The notes under the pieces are model-generated. The model searched no databases and was not told the DNA's origin. It saw nothing but the letters and a program-made list of their open reading frames with translations. Below, one piece after another: positions 15,072 to 25,707 of a DNA stretch of 64,000 nt (the first letter of the stretch is position 1; each line of letters begins with the position of its first letter). A program made the position numbers and the translations under genes. The DNA is from an uncultured Pseudomonas sp. (GTDB lineage Bacteria; Pseudomonadota; Gammaproteobacteria; Pseudomonadales; Pseudomonadaceae), in NCBI RefSeq assembly GCF_943846705.1, contig NZ_OX044366.1, positions 3,844,001 to 3,908,000 on the forward strand. Direction: 5' to 3'.

Positions 15072-17195
15072 ATGAGTTACTCCCACCTGCTGCAGCCGGC
15101 CAGCATCGGCAAGCTGCAGCTGCGCAACCGCATCATCATGGCGCCAATGGGCTCCAACTTCGCCGAAACAGATGGCACCTGCGGCGAGCGCATTCAGGCC
15201 TACTACGAAGCGCGTGCTGCCGGTGGTGCTGGCCTGCTGATTATGGGTGTCGGCGCCATTGCCTTCCCCGCCGGGACGGCCGAACCCTATCAGCTCGGCC
15301 TTTCAGACGACCGTTTTCTGCCTGGCCTCAGCCAGCTGGTGCAGCGGGTGCACAAACACGGCGCAAAGATAGCCATCCAGTTGCAGCACGCAGGTAAGAC
15401 TGCCGTGCGCGACCTGATGGAAGGGCGCGAGTTGTGGGTACCGTCATACCCACCGCAAACCAAAACCGACATGATGGATTCACTGACCCCAGAAGAACTG
15501 GGGGCCTTCATCAGCGCCGGCAAGCCGAAAAGCAAACCGACCTTGCGGGTGCTCGATAAAGCCGACATTGCGCAGTTGGTCGGCTGGTTCGGCGAAGCCG
15601 CCGAGCGGGCCCAGCGGGCCGGCTTCGATGGGGTCGAGATCCACGCGGCGCACAGCTATATCATCGCCGGCTTCCTCTCCGGCTATTACAACAAGCGCGA
15701 CGATGAATACGGCGGCAGCCTGGAAAACCGCGCGCGCCTGATGCTCGAAGTGATCCACGAGGTGCGCCGGCGTACGGGTGAGGATTTCCCTGTCTGGCTG
15801 CGTCTGGACGCCCGCGAACTGCGCCTCGATGGCGGAATCACCCGGGAAGAGTGTCAGGCCTTCGCACAGATGGCCGAAAGCGCCGGGGTGGATGCCGTTT
15901 CGGTGTCCGCCTACGCCGCCACCACCGCCGGCGTGGCCTTTACTGAAGCGCCGCTGGTGCAAAAACCGGCTGGCTTTCTCGACTGGGCCGCCCAGGTGAA
16001 GAAAGTCGTCAAGGTGCCAGTGATCGCGGTCGGCCGACTGGACCCGCTTACCGGGGACAAAGCCATCGCCGACGGCAAATGTGATTTCGTCGCCATGGCG
16101 CGGCAGATGCTGGCCGACCCGGAACTGCCCAACAAGCTGCTCAAGGGTGACGCGGCGGCAATTCGGCCGTGTATTTACTGCTACGTCTGCGTCAGCCAGA
16201 TCTTCGTCAATCAGCGGGTCAAGTGCGCGGTCAACCCGTTCACCGGGCACGAATCGCAGAAGGTCATCCTGCCAGCGGCGCAGCCACAACATATCGTGGT
16301 AGTGGGTGCAGGCCCTGCCGGATTGGAAGCGGCGCGCCTGGCCAGCCTGCGCGGCCACCGGGTCACCCTGCTGGAGCGCAGCAACCGCCTTGGTGGCACG
16401 CTGTTCTTCGCTGCACTGGCCTACCCGGAAAACGGCGCACTGCTCGATAACCTGGTGCATCAGGTCGGTCAGCTGCCAATCGATGTCCGTCTGAATGTCA
16501 ATGTCACTCCCGAACTGTTGCTGCAACTTGGCGCCGATCAAGTGTTGGTCGCCAACGGCGCGCGCCGTGCCGCACCGGACATCCCGGGGGCGGACCTCAA
16601 GCATGTCTGGAGTGGTGATGAACTGCGCCGCCTGATGACCGGCGACCGTGCCGATGAAATCGCCAAGGCCAAGCTGTCATTAACCCAACGTGCAATGATG
16701 AAAGCCGGCAGCATGACCGGTGCGACCAACAGTGCCGACGCGCTCAAGCAACTGTCGAAGCTGTGGATGCCGCTGGGCAAGCAGGTGGTGATCATTGGCG
16801 GCGGATTGGTGGGGCTGGAGCTGGCCGAATTCCTCCTCGAACGGGGCCGCCGGGTCACCGTATTGGAGCCGGACACCCATCTGGGCCGCGAGCTGTCTAT
16901 CGTGCGCCGCTGGCGGGTACTGGACAATCTGCGCCAGCATGATGTTCCACTCCTGACCCAGGTGCAGATCCAACGTATTGACGCACAGACCGTGCATTAC
17001 CTGGACAAGGATGGCCAGCCTCAGCAGGCCAGCGCCGACTCGGTGGTACTCGCTCTGGGTGCCGGGCCGGACTCCAGCCTGGCCGATGAATTGGCCAGCA
17101 GTGGCCTGCCCATCCATCGCCTTGGCGACAGCCAGGCCCTGGGTTATATCGAAGGCGCGCTGCGCTCAGCGACCGAGGTCGCCCTGGCGCTGTAA
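15072..17195 (+). CDS. FadH-like Fe-S/FAD/FMN enoate or dienoyl-CoA reductase
   Basis: A 707-residue three-part flavoenzyme. Residues 1-350 form an OYE-type FMN barrel with HAAHSYIIAGFLS and DDEYGGSLENR. Cysteines 367, 370, 373 and 385 bind an Fe-S cluster, spaced C-x2-C-x2-C-x11-C; FadH has three residues in the second gap. A FAD-binding domain (VVVGAGPAGLEAARLA near 410) and NAD(P) domain (IIGGGLVGLELAEFL near 575) follow. Relatives include 2,4-dienoyl-CoA reductase FadH, bile-acid BaiCD/BaiH and enoate reductases. Third gene of the operon, 67 bp after the hydrolase. Likely reduces an unsaturated ring or side chain. The substrate class is inferred, not shown. Confidence 0.88.
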   Translation: MSYSHLLQPASIGKLQLRNRIIMAPMGSNFAETDGTCGERIQAYYEARAAGGAGLLIMGVGAIAFPAGTAEPYQLGLSDDRFLPGLSQLVQRVHKHGAKIAIQLQHAGKTAVRDLMEGRELWVPSYPPQTKTDMMDSLTPEELGAFISAGKPKSKPTLRVLDKADIAQLVGWFGEAAERAQRAGFDGVEIHAAHSYIIAGFLSGYYNKRDDEYGGSLENRARLMLEVIHEVRRRTGEDFPVWLRLDARELRLDGGITREECQAFAQMAESAGVDAVSVSAYAATTAGVAFTEAPLVQKPAGFLDWAAQVKKVVKVPVIAVGRLDPLTGDKAIADGKCDFVAMARQMLADPELPNKLLKGDAAAIRPCIYCYVCVSQIFVNQRVKCAVNPFTGHESQKVILPAAQPQHIVVVGAGPAGLEAARLASLRGHRVTLLERSNRLGGTLFFAALAYPENGALLDNLVHQVGQLPIDVRLNVNVTPELLLQLGADQVLVANGARRAAPDIPGADLKHVWSGDELRRLMTGDRADEIAKAKLSLTQRAMMKAGSMTGATNSADALKQLSKLWMPLGKQVVIIGGGLVGLELAEFLLERGRRVTVLEPDTHLGRELSIVRRWRVLDNLRQHDVPLLTQVQIQRIDAQTVHYLDKDGQPQQASADSVVLALGAGPDSSLADELASSGLPIHRLGDSQALGYIEGALRSATEVALAL

Positions 17196-17600
17196 AACCC
17201 CGGCCGGATCCTGGATCACGGTCCTGGATTCAGCCTATCGCCTCGTCATTCTGCGCCCATGCGAAGAATGACGAGTGCCACCCTCCCCCTTCCCTCACGC
17301 TAAAAATGCCAACATCGTCGGTGGGCAACCGCCACGCGGATGAGCAGATGTGCTGAATGATGTGGCCGCACGCTTAAGAATTCAGCCTGCACAGCCGCCA
17401 GCCAACGCGCGGACGCTCACCCGACATCCCCTGTGCTGACCCATATCGCCGAGACACACTTGACGACAGGCCTGATGGCTTTCACACGGGCCGCATAGCG
17501 GCTAAGAAGGCGGGCATTCGGCTGCCCGAAAGGTGAGCGGCTGAGCTGTTCGAGGCGCTTGCGCTGCTTCAAACAGCTGGAGACAGCGAGCCGCAAATCA
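17196..17600. other. Convergent intergenic region with a partial regulatory element
   Basis: 405 bp without a convincing gene. It contains the hairpin at 17242-17275 and, at 17309-17319, CCAACATCGTC, which equals eleven bases of copy 2 of the island element but then diverges (GGTGG). It lies downstream of both flanking operons, so it is not an obvious promoter. A 75-codon frame on the minus strand shows no recognisable features. Confidence 0.6.
17242..17275. terminator. Possible hairpin terminator between convergent operons
   Basis: An 11-bp perfect inverted repeat (CTCGTCATTCT and complement) with a 12-base loop, 47 bp after the reductase stop. There is no T-run, so intrinsic termination is uncertain. 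Confidence 0.5.
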
Positions 17601-19175
17601 CTAACTGATGCTGCCCACTTTCCCCGATACGCTCTGCACATCACTGCGTCGACCCAGGAACGGGGTCAACGCCAGTGCCACAACCAGCAGCCCGATCAGC
17701 AGGTAACCTACGCTGTTGATGGCCCCGTTCAACGAGGCAACCGTAATACTTTCCAGTACCTGCACGACGCCAACGCCCGACTCGAGCAACGCGTCGCTCA
17801 ACCCCGAACTGATCTCGCTGCCACGCTGGGTCGCGGCCTGCAGCAGCTCAGCGGCCTGCAATGCGCTTAGGCCTAATTCGCTGGCGGTATTTTCCGCCAC
17901 GCGGCGGGTATGAAAGGCTGAGGACAGACCGAAGATGGCCAGCGCCAGGGACGAGCCGGTGGGCGCGCCGATGTCGCGCAACATGCTGAACAGACCGGAG
18001 CCGGCGCCGGTTTTCTGCGGCGGCACCGCGCCAAGCGCCAGCTTCATCAGCGCCGGGCAGTTGGCCCCCATCATCAGACCGATAAAGCCCACCAACACCA
18101 ACACGGTCGACAGCGGCATTGAGGTGTCCATGCGCGCGAACAGGATCAACGCCCCTAAACTTCCCAGCAGTGACAGGATCACGACCCGGCGCGGCTCGAT
18201 GCGGTCGATCAGCTTGCCGGCTATCGGCGAGGCCAGCATGGTGCAGCCAAAGAGCGCGAGGGTGACCATGCCGAACTGGGCGGCGCTGCCACCCGGGCGG
18301 GTATTGATAAAGAACGCCAGCGAATAGACCACACCGCTGCTCAGGATCATCTGTATCCAATAGATGGCACTGGGCACGGCAAAGCGTCGATCCTTCACCA
18401 GCGACACATCAATCACCGGGGTCGAGTGTCGACCACTGTGGCGCCACAGCCACAACAGACTGACGATACCGACGAGGCCAATCGCCCAGGTAAGCCAGGA
18501 GTCGCTGCCGAAATTGGCCGCCCAGGTGGGCAGCGACAGCAACGCCGCAATGGTCGACAGCAGCAACAGCGCGCCGCGCCAGTCAAACTGCCCTGCCACG
18601 GCCTGCCCCCGCTGCTCCGGCACCCACAGCAACAGAGGAATCAGACCCAACAGCGCCAACACGCCGCTGACCAGATAGACGCTGCGCCAGCCGAAGGCAT
18701 CGATCATCAAGCCACCCAGCAGCCCGCCACTGGCAGCGCCGAAGGTCATGACGAACATCATTACGCCCAGCGCCATGCCGCGCTGGTCTTCACGAAACAG
18801 GCGATTCACGTAACTGAAAACCGCCGGGAAAATACACGCTACTCCCAACCCCTGGAGAAACCGCGCCAGGAGAAAAATCCAGAAGCTCGGCGCCCAGGCC
18901 GCCATAAATTCGGCGATAGCAAATACCAGCAAGCCGATACTGACCATACGCCGCTGTCCATAGCGGTCGCCGAGACGCCCCATCATCGGTGCGCAAACCG
19001 CCACTGCAACGAAGTAGAAGATCAGGATCAGTGCAGCCAGATTGACCGCAATAGCGAAGTGCGCGGTGACACTGGGTAGCACCGGCGCTTGGAAGGCCGC
19101 CGCCTCGATGGTGACAAAGGTAGCGAACAACAGGGCAATGAAGCAGACCCAGGGATTGGTAACGTCTTTGTTCAT
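17601..19175 (-). CDS. MFS transporter, DHA2-like (14 TM)
   Basis: A 524-residue major facilitator with about 14 predicted membrane segments. The motif A loop MMGRLGDRYGQRRM and motif C-like ARFLQGLGVACIFPAVF are visible; the length and segment count fit the DHA2 (EmrB/QacA) branch, mostly proton-coupled exporters. The C-terminal hydrophilic loop around AENTASELGLSALQAAELL precedes the last segment. It is the last gene of the five-gene operon starting at 24115, 44 bp after an SDR. In a catabolic operon it may export a toxic intermediate or serve uptake; sequence does not decide. Confidence 0.88.
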   Translation of the reverse strand: MNKDVTNPWVCFIALLFATFVTIEAAAFQAPVLPSVTAHFAIAVNLAALILIFYFVAVAVCAPMMGRLGDRYGQRRMVSIGLLVFAIAEFMAAWAPSFWIFLLARFLQGLGVACIFPAVFSYVNRLFREDQRGMALGVMMFVMTFGAASGGLLGGLMIDAFGWRSVYLVSGVLALLGLIPLLLWVPEQRGQAVAGQFDWRGALLLLSTIAALLSLPTWAANFGSDSWLTWAIGLVGIVSLLWLWRHSGRHSTPVIDVSLVKDRRFAVPSAIYWIQMILSSGVVYSLAFFINTRPGGSAAQFGMVTLALFGCTMLASPIAGKLIDRIEPRRVVILSLLGSLGALILFARMDTSMPLSTVLVLVGFIGLMMGANCPALMKLALGAVPPQKTGAGSGLFSMLRDIGAPTGSSLALAIFGLSSAFHTRRVAENTASELGLSALQAAELLQAATQRGSEISSGLSDALLESGVGVVQVLESITVASLNGAINSVGYLLIGLLVVALALTPFLGRRSDVQSVSGKVGSIS

Positions 19176-19219
19176 CAGGCGCTCGCTTGGATAAAGCCGG
19201 GAATGGAAAACGATGGCAA

Positions 19220-20011
19220 TCAGGACTTCAGCTGCGGCGCCCAGTGCACGCCGTTGATATGCGCACCGCCGTCAACGAATAGGGTATTGCCGGTCACATA
19301 GCGGCAGTCATCGCTGCCAAGGAACACGGCCACCGGGCCAATGTCGTGGAGTGGATCACCGATGCGCCCCATGGGGTTGGCCTGCGCCATGGCGGCCGCG
19401 TTCTCCGGGCTGGCCGCCGCGAAGCGCCGATAGGCTTCACTGGCCGCGCCGGGGCAAATGATGTTGCAGCACACCTGATACTGCGCCCACTCCCGCGCAG
19501 CGGTGCGGGTCAGGCTGCGCAGGCCTTCCTTGGCCGCGTTGTAGTCGGCGCTGTACATGTGCGCGTTAACACCATTGAGCGAGCACAGGTTGATCACGCG
19601 CCCGCCACCCAATCGGCGAAACTCCGGCAGCGCCGCCTGCATGGCCCAAAACGCGGCCATCACGGCCATATCGAAAGCACCCCGCAGCTGCTCGTCCGAC
19701 TGCTCTTCTAAACGCGCGAATCCGGCCCCTTTCCAGGCATTGTTGACCAGGATATCCAGCCGCCCAAAATGCTCGATAGCCGCCGCCACCATGCCTTGCA
19801 CATCGGCCTTGCAGGTGACATCCGCTTGATAGCCAAGCACCCGGCCCGCCTGCTGCGCGTCCAGCTCGGACAGCGCTTGTTCGATGGCGAGCGCATTGAT
19901 ATCGCTCAACAACACACAGGCACCAGCCTTGAGGTAAGCCTCGACAATGCCCCGACCAATGCCCTGGGCTCCGCCGGTGACGAGGGCGACCTTTCCATTC
20001 AATGTGCGCAT
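19220..20011 (-). CDS. Short-chain dehydrogenase/reductase
   Basis: A 263-residue classical SDR: TGGAQGIG at residue 12-19, acidic LLSDIN after beta-2 (NAD preference), VNNAWKG, Ser in NLCSLNG and YNAAK. The end YVTGNTLFVDGGAH is standard. Start 20011 is used because the Rossmann strand begins a few residues later; a frame to 20059 adds 16 unlikely residues. It lies between the second ligase and the DHA2 transporter in one operon. A beta-hydroxyacyl-CoA or ring-hydroxyl dehydrogenation step is plausible but not provable. Confidence 0.88.
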   Translation of the reverse strand: MRTLNGKVALVTGGAQGIGRGIVEAYLKAGACVLLSDINALAIEQALSELDAQQAGRVLGYQADVTCKADVQGMVAAAIEHFGRLDILVNNAWKGAGFARLEEQSDEQLRGAFDMAVMAAFWAMQAALPEFRRLGGGRVINLCSLNGVNAHMYSADYNAAKEGLRSLTRTAAREWAQYQVCCNIICPGAASEAYRRFAAASPENAAAMAQANPMGRIGDPLHDIGPVAVFLGSDDCRYVTGNTLFVDGGAHINGVHWAPQLKS

Positions 20012-20074
20012 AGTTTTCTCGTGCACAGGGGAGCAACGCTGACGCACAGCGCGCTCCAATAGCGAGAGGATGAC

Positions 20075-21745
<1,671 letters not shown>

Positions 21746-21783
21746 GTTCACCTCTTATCGTTCTTATAGGGTCGCCAGCGGAC

Positions 21784-22914
21784 TCAGCTCGCCTGGTTTT
21801 CGCCGTAGCGCTGGCAGTGATAATCGCTGTTACCCAGCTGGTTCTGCGCGACCCGCATGCGCTTGAGAAATAGCCCGAGATCAAACTCATCGGTGACACC
21901 GATGCCACCGTGCATTTGCACCGCCTCATTACTCACGCGCAGCGCCACCTGACCGGCTTTCCACTTGGCCAGGCTGACCAGACGTCGGCGCTCGCAGCTA
22001 TCTGCACCGCTGCGGTCAAGCTGAGCGAACGCGCCCATCACACAGCTGCGCGCCAACTCTAAATCGGCATACAGGCGAGCAGCGCGGTGCTGTAGCGCCT
22101 GAAAACTGCCAATCGGCACGCCAAACTGGACACGGGTCTTGAGGTACTCGACGGTCATCTGGAAGGCGGTTTCGGCCAAGCCCAGTAGCTCCGCCGACAG
22201 GCAGCAGCGCCCGCGATCCAGCACCAGGTCGAGCGCCTCGGCAGCGTCGGCACTGCCCAGCCGGCTCTCGTGCCCGAGCCGCACATTGCTCAAGTGCAGT
22301 GCCGCCATGTTGCGCGAATCAATCATCTGCCGCGCCTCCAGCTGCACCCCAGGGGTGCCGGCACTGACCAGAAACACGCCACAGCCGCCGTCCGCCTCAC
22401 GCGCCACCACCAGCCAGCCGTTCGCCTCGCTGCCATCGGCGACCCAGCTCTTGTCGCCATTGAGCACCCAGCCCTGAGCATCCGCCTGGGCGCTGAGGGT
22501 AATAGTCTGCGGTGCATGGCGCGCCGTCTCATCCAGCGCCAGCGCCAAACGCAGCTCGCCGCTGATCAGCTGCGGCAGCCACTGCTGACACTGTGACTCA
22601 GTACCCAGTTGTTCAATCAGCCCACCGCACAACACCACACTGCTAAGTAATGGCGAGGCGCTCAGGTGGCGGCCAATTTCTTCGAACAGCGGTGCAAAAC
22701 CGGCAAAGCCGAAATCCAGCCCACCTTGTTCTTCGCTGAATGCCACTGCACCCCAGCCAAGCTCCAGCATGCCCTGCCAAACCTTATGGTCGTAACCGGC
22801 AGCAAGCTGCTGATCACGCACTGCCCGCTGCACCGACACCGGCGAACGGCCAGATAAGAAATCGCGCGCGCTGTCCTGCAATTGCAGTTGATCTTCGTTG
22901 TAAACCAGACTCAC
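21784..22914 (-). CDS. Acyl-CoA dehydrogenase, subunit-type partner 2
   Basis: A 376-residue acyl-CoA dehydrogenase fold protein. The N-terminal helical domain contains VYNEDQLQLQDSARDFL, the middle beta-domain SWVADGSEANGW, and the C-terminal domain ELLGLAETAFQMTVEYLKTRVQFG with the flavin-contact MHGGIGVTDEFDL. The start is the GTG at 22914 with GAGGAGAG upstream; a frame to 22962 overlaps the preceding gene. It follows the other dehydrogenase gene by ten bases. Adjacent, dissimilar ACAD genes with SDR/ligase neighbours are typical of alpha2beta2 enzymes for steroid side chains (ChsE4-ChsE5 type). Heterotetramer formation is inferred. Confidence 0.87.
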   Translation of the reverse strand: MSLVYNEDQLQLQDSARDFLSGRSPVSVQRAVRDQQLAAGYDHKVWQGMLELGWGAVAFSEEQGGLDFGFAGFAPLFEEIGRHLSASPLLSSVVLCGGLIEQLGTESQCQQWLPQLISGELRLALALDETARHAPQTITLSAQADAQGWVLNGDKSWVADGSEANGWLVVAREADGGCGVFLVSAGTPGVQLEARQMIDSRNMAALHLSNVRLGHESRLGSADAAEALDLVLDRGRCCLSAELLGLAETAFQMTVEYLKTRVQFGVPIGSFQALQHRAARLYADLELARSCVMGAFAQLDRSGADSCERRRLVSLAKWKAGQVALRVSNEAVQMHGGIGVTDEFDLGLFLKRMRVAQNQLGNSDYHCQRYGENQAS

Positions 22915-22924
22915 GTCGCTCTCC

Positions 22925-24115
22925 TCACTTGGTTTCAGGCAGGCCAAGCACGCGCTTGGCAATCACGCTCAACTGCACCTCCGAAGAGCCGCCGGCAATG
23001 GTCTGGGCGAAGCTCATCAACCAGGCACTGGTCATTTCCAGTTCGCGAGGGCTGAAACCATCGCCCTCCCAGCCCAGCGCCTGATTGCCCATGATTTCCA
23101 GCAGCAGTTCGAACTTGCTTCGTTCCTGCTCGCTGTGCACCAGTTTGGCAATCGCCATGAGCCCCGAGACGTCCTTGCGGGCACGCAGGGTTTCAGCAAT
23201 ACGCCGGCTGGTCAGGCTGAACGCCTCTTCATCCATCATGCAGGCCACTGCACGTTGCTGCAGTACGGTCTCAGCCACAGACTGCGGCTCGCTCAGGTAC
23301 TGCCTCAGGAGCATGCCCAGATCAAAATGGGTGGGTAATGCCGTCTCACTGAATTTCGACATGGCCCGGCGTTCGTGCTGCAGCAGGGCCTTACCCAGCG
23401 TCCAGCCGGCATTGAGCTCACCGATCAGTTGCGTACGCGGCACCCGCACGTTGTCAAAGAACACCTGACAGAAACTCGACTTACCGCTGATCAGATCAAT
23501 CGGCGTGACCGTCACGCCCGGCGAGGCCATGTCCAACAGAAGCAGGCTGATACCAGCTTGCTTCGGCTCCATCGGCCCCGTGCGGACCAGTGCATACATC
23601 CAGTCCGACTTGTTGCCGTAGGACGTCCAGATTTTCGAGCCATTGACGACGAAGTCATCGCCGTCGATCACCGCTGATGTGCGCAGGCTGGCCAGGTCGG
23701 AGCCGGCATTGGGTTCGGAAAAGCCCTGACACCAACGAATCTCCCCGCGTGCCATGGGCGGCAGAAAGCGCTGCTTCTGCTCCTCGCTGGCAAACTCCAG
23801 CAACACCGGGCCGAGCATCCAGATACCCAGATTGATCTGCGGCGGGCGGCACTGCAGGCGGCGCATTTCGGCTTCAAGAATGCTCAGTTGCTGAGCGCTC
23901 AGACCACCGCCGCCGTACTCCACTGGCCATTCGGGACAGAACCACTGCTTATCACGCATGCGGTTAAACCACAGCTGCTGGTCCTCATGCTTGAAATCGA
24001 CGCTGCGCCCACCCCAGACCATTTCGTCCGAGGGCATTGGCGTGCGCATGGAAGCCGGGCAGTTGGCTTCGAGCCAAGCGCGGGTCTCCTGGCGAAATTC
24101 TTCTAGCTCATTCAT
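22925..24115 (-). CDS. Acyl-CoA dehydrogenase, subunit-type partner 1
   Basis: A 396-residue acyl-CoA dehydrogenase. WCQGFSEPNAGSDLASLRT and KIWTSYGN are the substrate/FAD loops near residue 128-166. At the MCAD catalytic position the sequence is IAGGSSEVQ, with Gly instead of Glu. Glu248 in LLQHERR lies where isovaleryl-CoA-type and ChsE4-type enzymes keep their base, so this is probably the catalytic subunit of a pair with the next gene. It opens a five-gene operon (ACAD, ACAD, ligase, SDR, MFS). A palindromic form of the island element lies 94 bp upstream. Substrate probably a branched or polycyclic acyl-CoA (inference). Confidence 0.9.
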   Translation of the reverse strand: MNELEEFRQETRAWLEANCPASMRTPMPSDEMVWGGRSVDFKHEDQQLWFNRMRDKQWFCPEWPVEYGGGGLSAQQLSILEAEMRRLQCRPPQINLGIWMLGPVLLEFASEEQKQRFLPPMARGEIRWCQGFSEPNAGSDLASLRTSAVIDGDDFVVNGSKIWTSYGNKSDWMYALVRTGPMEPKQAGISLLLLDMASPGVTVTPIDLISGKSSFCQVFFDNVRVPRTQLIGELNAGWTLGKALLQHERRAMSKFSETALPTHFDLGMLLRQYLSEPQSVAETVLQQRAVACMMDEEAFSLTSRRIAETLRARKDVSGLMAIAKLVHSEQERSKFELLLEIMGNQALGWEGDGFSPRELEMTSAWLMSFAQTIAGGSSEVQLSVIAKRVLGLPETK

Positions 24116-24200
24116 CGTGCTACCTGCTTATTGTTCTTACCGGATCACGGGCCCAGGCTCGGTTATGCATCAACTCTAACGGCAGCCACGACGCGAGGAC

Positions 24201-24219
24201 GTCGTCCAGATGGACGATT
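24201..24219 (-). promoter_or_regulatory. Island-wide regulatory element, copy 4 (palindromic)
   Basis: GTCGTCCAGATGGACGATT contains the perfect palindrome TCGTCCA-GA-TGGACGA (24202-24217) and the full word ATGGACGAT at 24210-24218. It lies upstream of the acyl-CoA dehydrogenase operon start at 24115. The palindrome suggests a dimeric regulator. Confidence 0.62.
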
Positions 24220-24234
24220 GCCCAATCGCCCCAA

Positions 24235-25707
24235 TCAACCGCAGCTCGCCGCAGTAAACCCAGCCTGACGCCCGAAAAATGTTGAGTCGCCCAGTGACAA
24301 ACCGGAGCTGTAACCTTCGCCCCAGCGCGGCAGGCCGCAAGCGGTTCGCCCAGCCGCATAGAGACCGACAATTGGCTTGGAATCGGCATCCAGCACCTCA
24401 CCACTGGGCAAAGTGGCGAGGCCTCCCAGCGTGAACGCATGCCCATCGATGTCACCCTGGCAATAGCTGAGGGCGGCGAATGGCGGCTCACTCAGGGGCC
24501 GCAACCACTCACTATGTTTATGGAAATAAGGATCCTGGCCCTCGGCAGCATGGCGATTGAAGGCCTCCACTGTATGCACCAGCGAGCCTGCGGGCAGGTC
24601 CAACTCCTGCTCCAACTCCGCCCAGGTATCGCCGACAGCGGCAATCACGATGTTTTCCTGGATCACCGGACGCCCGAATATCGCGTTATCAACCAGCAAC
24701 CAAGCGCGGCCATTGGGCTGGCGCAATACATAATGGGCGACGCGCCCATGGTAAGCGTCCTCATTGATGAACCGCTGCCCACGCTCATTGACGAAGACCC
24801 CCTTGACCAGCGATGCCGGCGGAAAAAACGGCATGGTGGCGAAGAATTCCTGCATATTCAGCGTCGCCGCCCCGACACTCATGCCCATGCGAATACCCGA
24901 ACCATTGTCGTTACCGCCGCTGACCTGCAGCTGACAGGCCAGCGCCTGAGGCACGAAACGCCGCACCATGTCCTGATTGGCGATAAAGCCGCCGGCACAG
25001 AGGATGACCCCCTTGCGTGCACGCACGTAACAAACCGCACCGTCCTGTCGTATCACCAGCCCACGCACGGCACCCTCGCTGTCGATGATCAAGGCCAGCG
25101 CCCGGCTGCTGTAATGGGCGACCACGCCGACTTCTAGAGCCCGCGCACAAAGCACCTCCATCAGGAGCTTGCCGCCACCCCAGCCCTTGAACTGCACGGT
25201 ATGGCCACGCGGCGCAGGCTTGGCCCGCGCGGCAAAAGGCCAGGCCATTTCGCTGCCACTCCACACCAGGGTGTCGTCGGTGGTGGGCTCAATCCACTTA
25301 CCGGGCAAGTAGCTGCCTTTGAACGGCACGCCCTGCTCACGCAACCAGTCGAAATGCCCGAGCGCCTGCTCGGCGTACAGGCCGACACGCTCGGCATCCG
25401 CGGCCGGACCACCGGCCATCATCAGGTAGCTACGAAAGTCTTCGGTAAGATCCTCGAAGCCGGCGGCACGCTGCACGTCAGTGCCACCATTGCCGCCTAC
25501 GTAGACTTCACCGCCCGACAGACTTGCACTGCCGCCAGGCGCTGAGGCCAGCTCGAAAATATCGACGGCGGCGCCGGCACCCCGCGCCTCGATAGCCGCG
25601 CAACTGCCGGCGGCACCAAAACCGACGACGGCGACATCAGTCTCGATATGCCAGAGCGGCACCTCTTCGATCCGCAATGGGCGGGCGGTTGAATAGTGCA
25701 TGTCCAT
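24235..25707 (-). CDS. FAD-dependent dehydrogenase, 3-ketosteroid-dehydrogenase/fumarate-reductase type
   Basis: A 490-residue flavoprotein. The FAD site is VAVVGFGAAGSCAAIEARGAG near residue 27, followed by GGSASLSGGEVYVGGN, CAGGFIANQDMV, FVNERGQRFINED and the C-terminal GLYAAGRTACGLPRWGEGYSSG. This arrangement fits the fumarate-reductase/3-ketosteroid dehydrogenase superfamily. Such enzymes introduce ring double bonds next to a ketone in steroid and cyclohexanone-like compounds. It is a single gene with its own upstream region; the following operon begins after a 119-bp gap with its own regulatory element. A GGAG site lies seven bases before the ATG. Which ring bond it acts on is unknown. 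Confidence 0.87.
   Translation of the reverse strand: MDMHYSTARPLRIEEVPLWHIETDVAVVGFGAAGSCAAIEARGAGAAVDIFELASAPGGSASLSGGEVYVGGNGGTDVQRAAGFEDLTEDFRSYLMMAGGPAADAERVGLYAEQALGHFDWLREQGVPFKGSYLPGKWIEPTTDDTLVWSGSEMAWPFAARAKPAPRGHTVQFKGWGGGKLLMEVLCARALEVGVVAHYSSRALALIIDSEGAVRGLVIRQDGAVCYVRARKGVILCAGGFIANQDMVRRFVPQALACQLQVSGGNDNGSGIRMGMSVGAATLNMQEFFATMPFFPPASLVKGVFVNERGQRFINEDAYHGRVAHYVLRQPNGRAWLLVDNAIFGRPVIQENIVIAAVGDTWAELEQELDLPAGSLVHTVEAFNRHAAEGQDPYFHKHSEWLRPLSEPPFAALSYCQGDIDGHAFTLGGLATLPSGEVLDADSKPIVGLYAAGRTACGLPRWGEGYSSGLSLGDSTFFGRQAGFTAASCG

Noticed and set aside
15480..16604. 374-codon minus-strand frame
   Set aside because: Antisense to the FadH-like reductase, composition is His/Gln/Arg-rich as expected for a shadow.
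17417..17644. 75-codon frame in the convergent region
   Set aside because: No ribosome site, no family likeness, and its start overlaps the MFS gene end.
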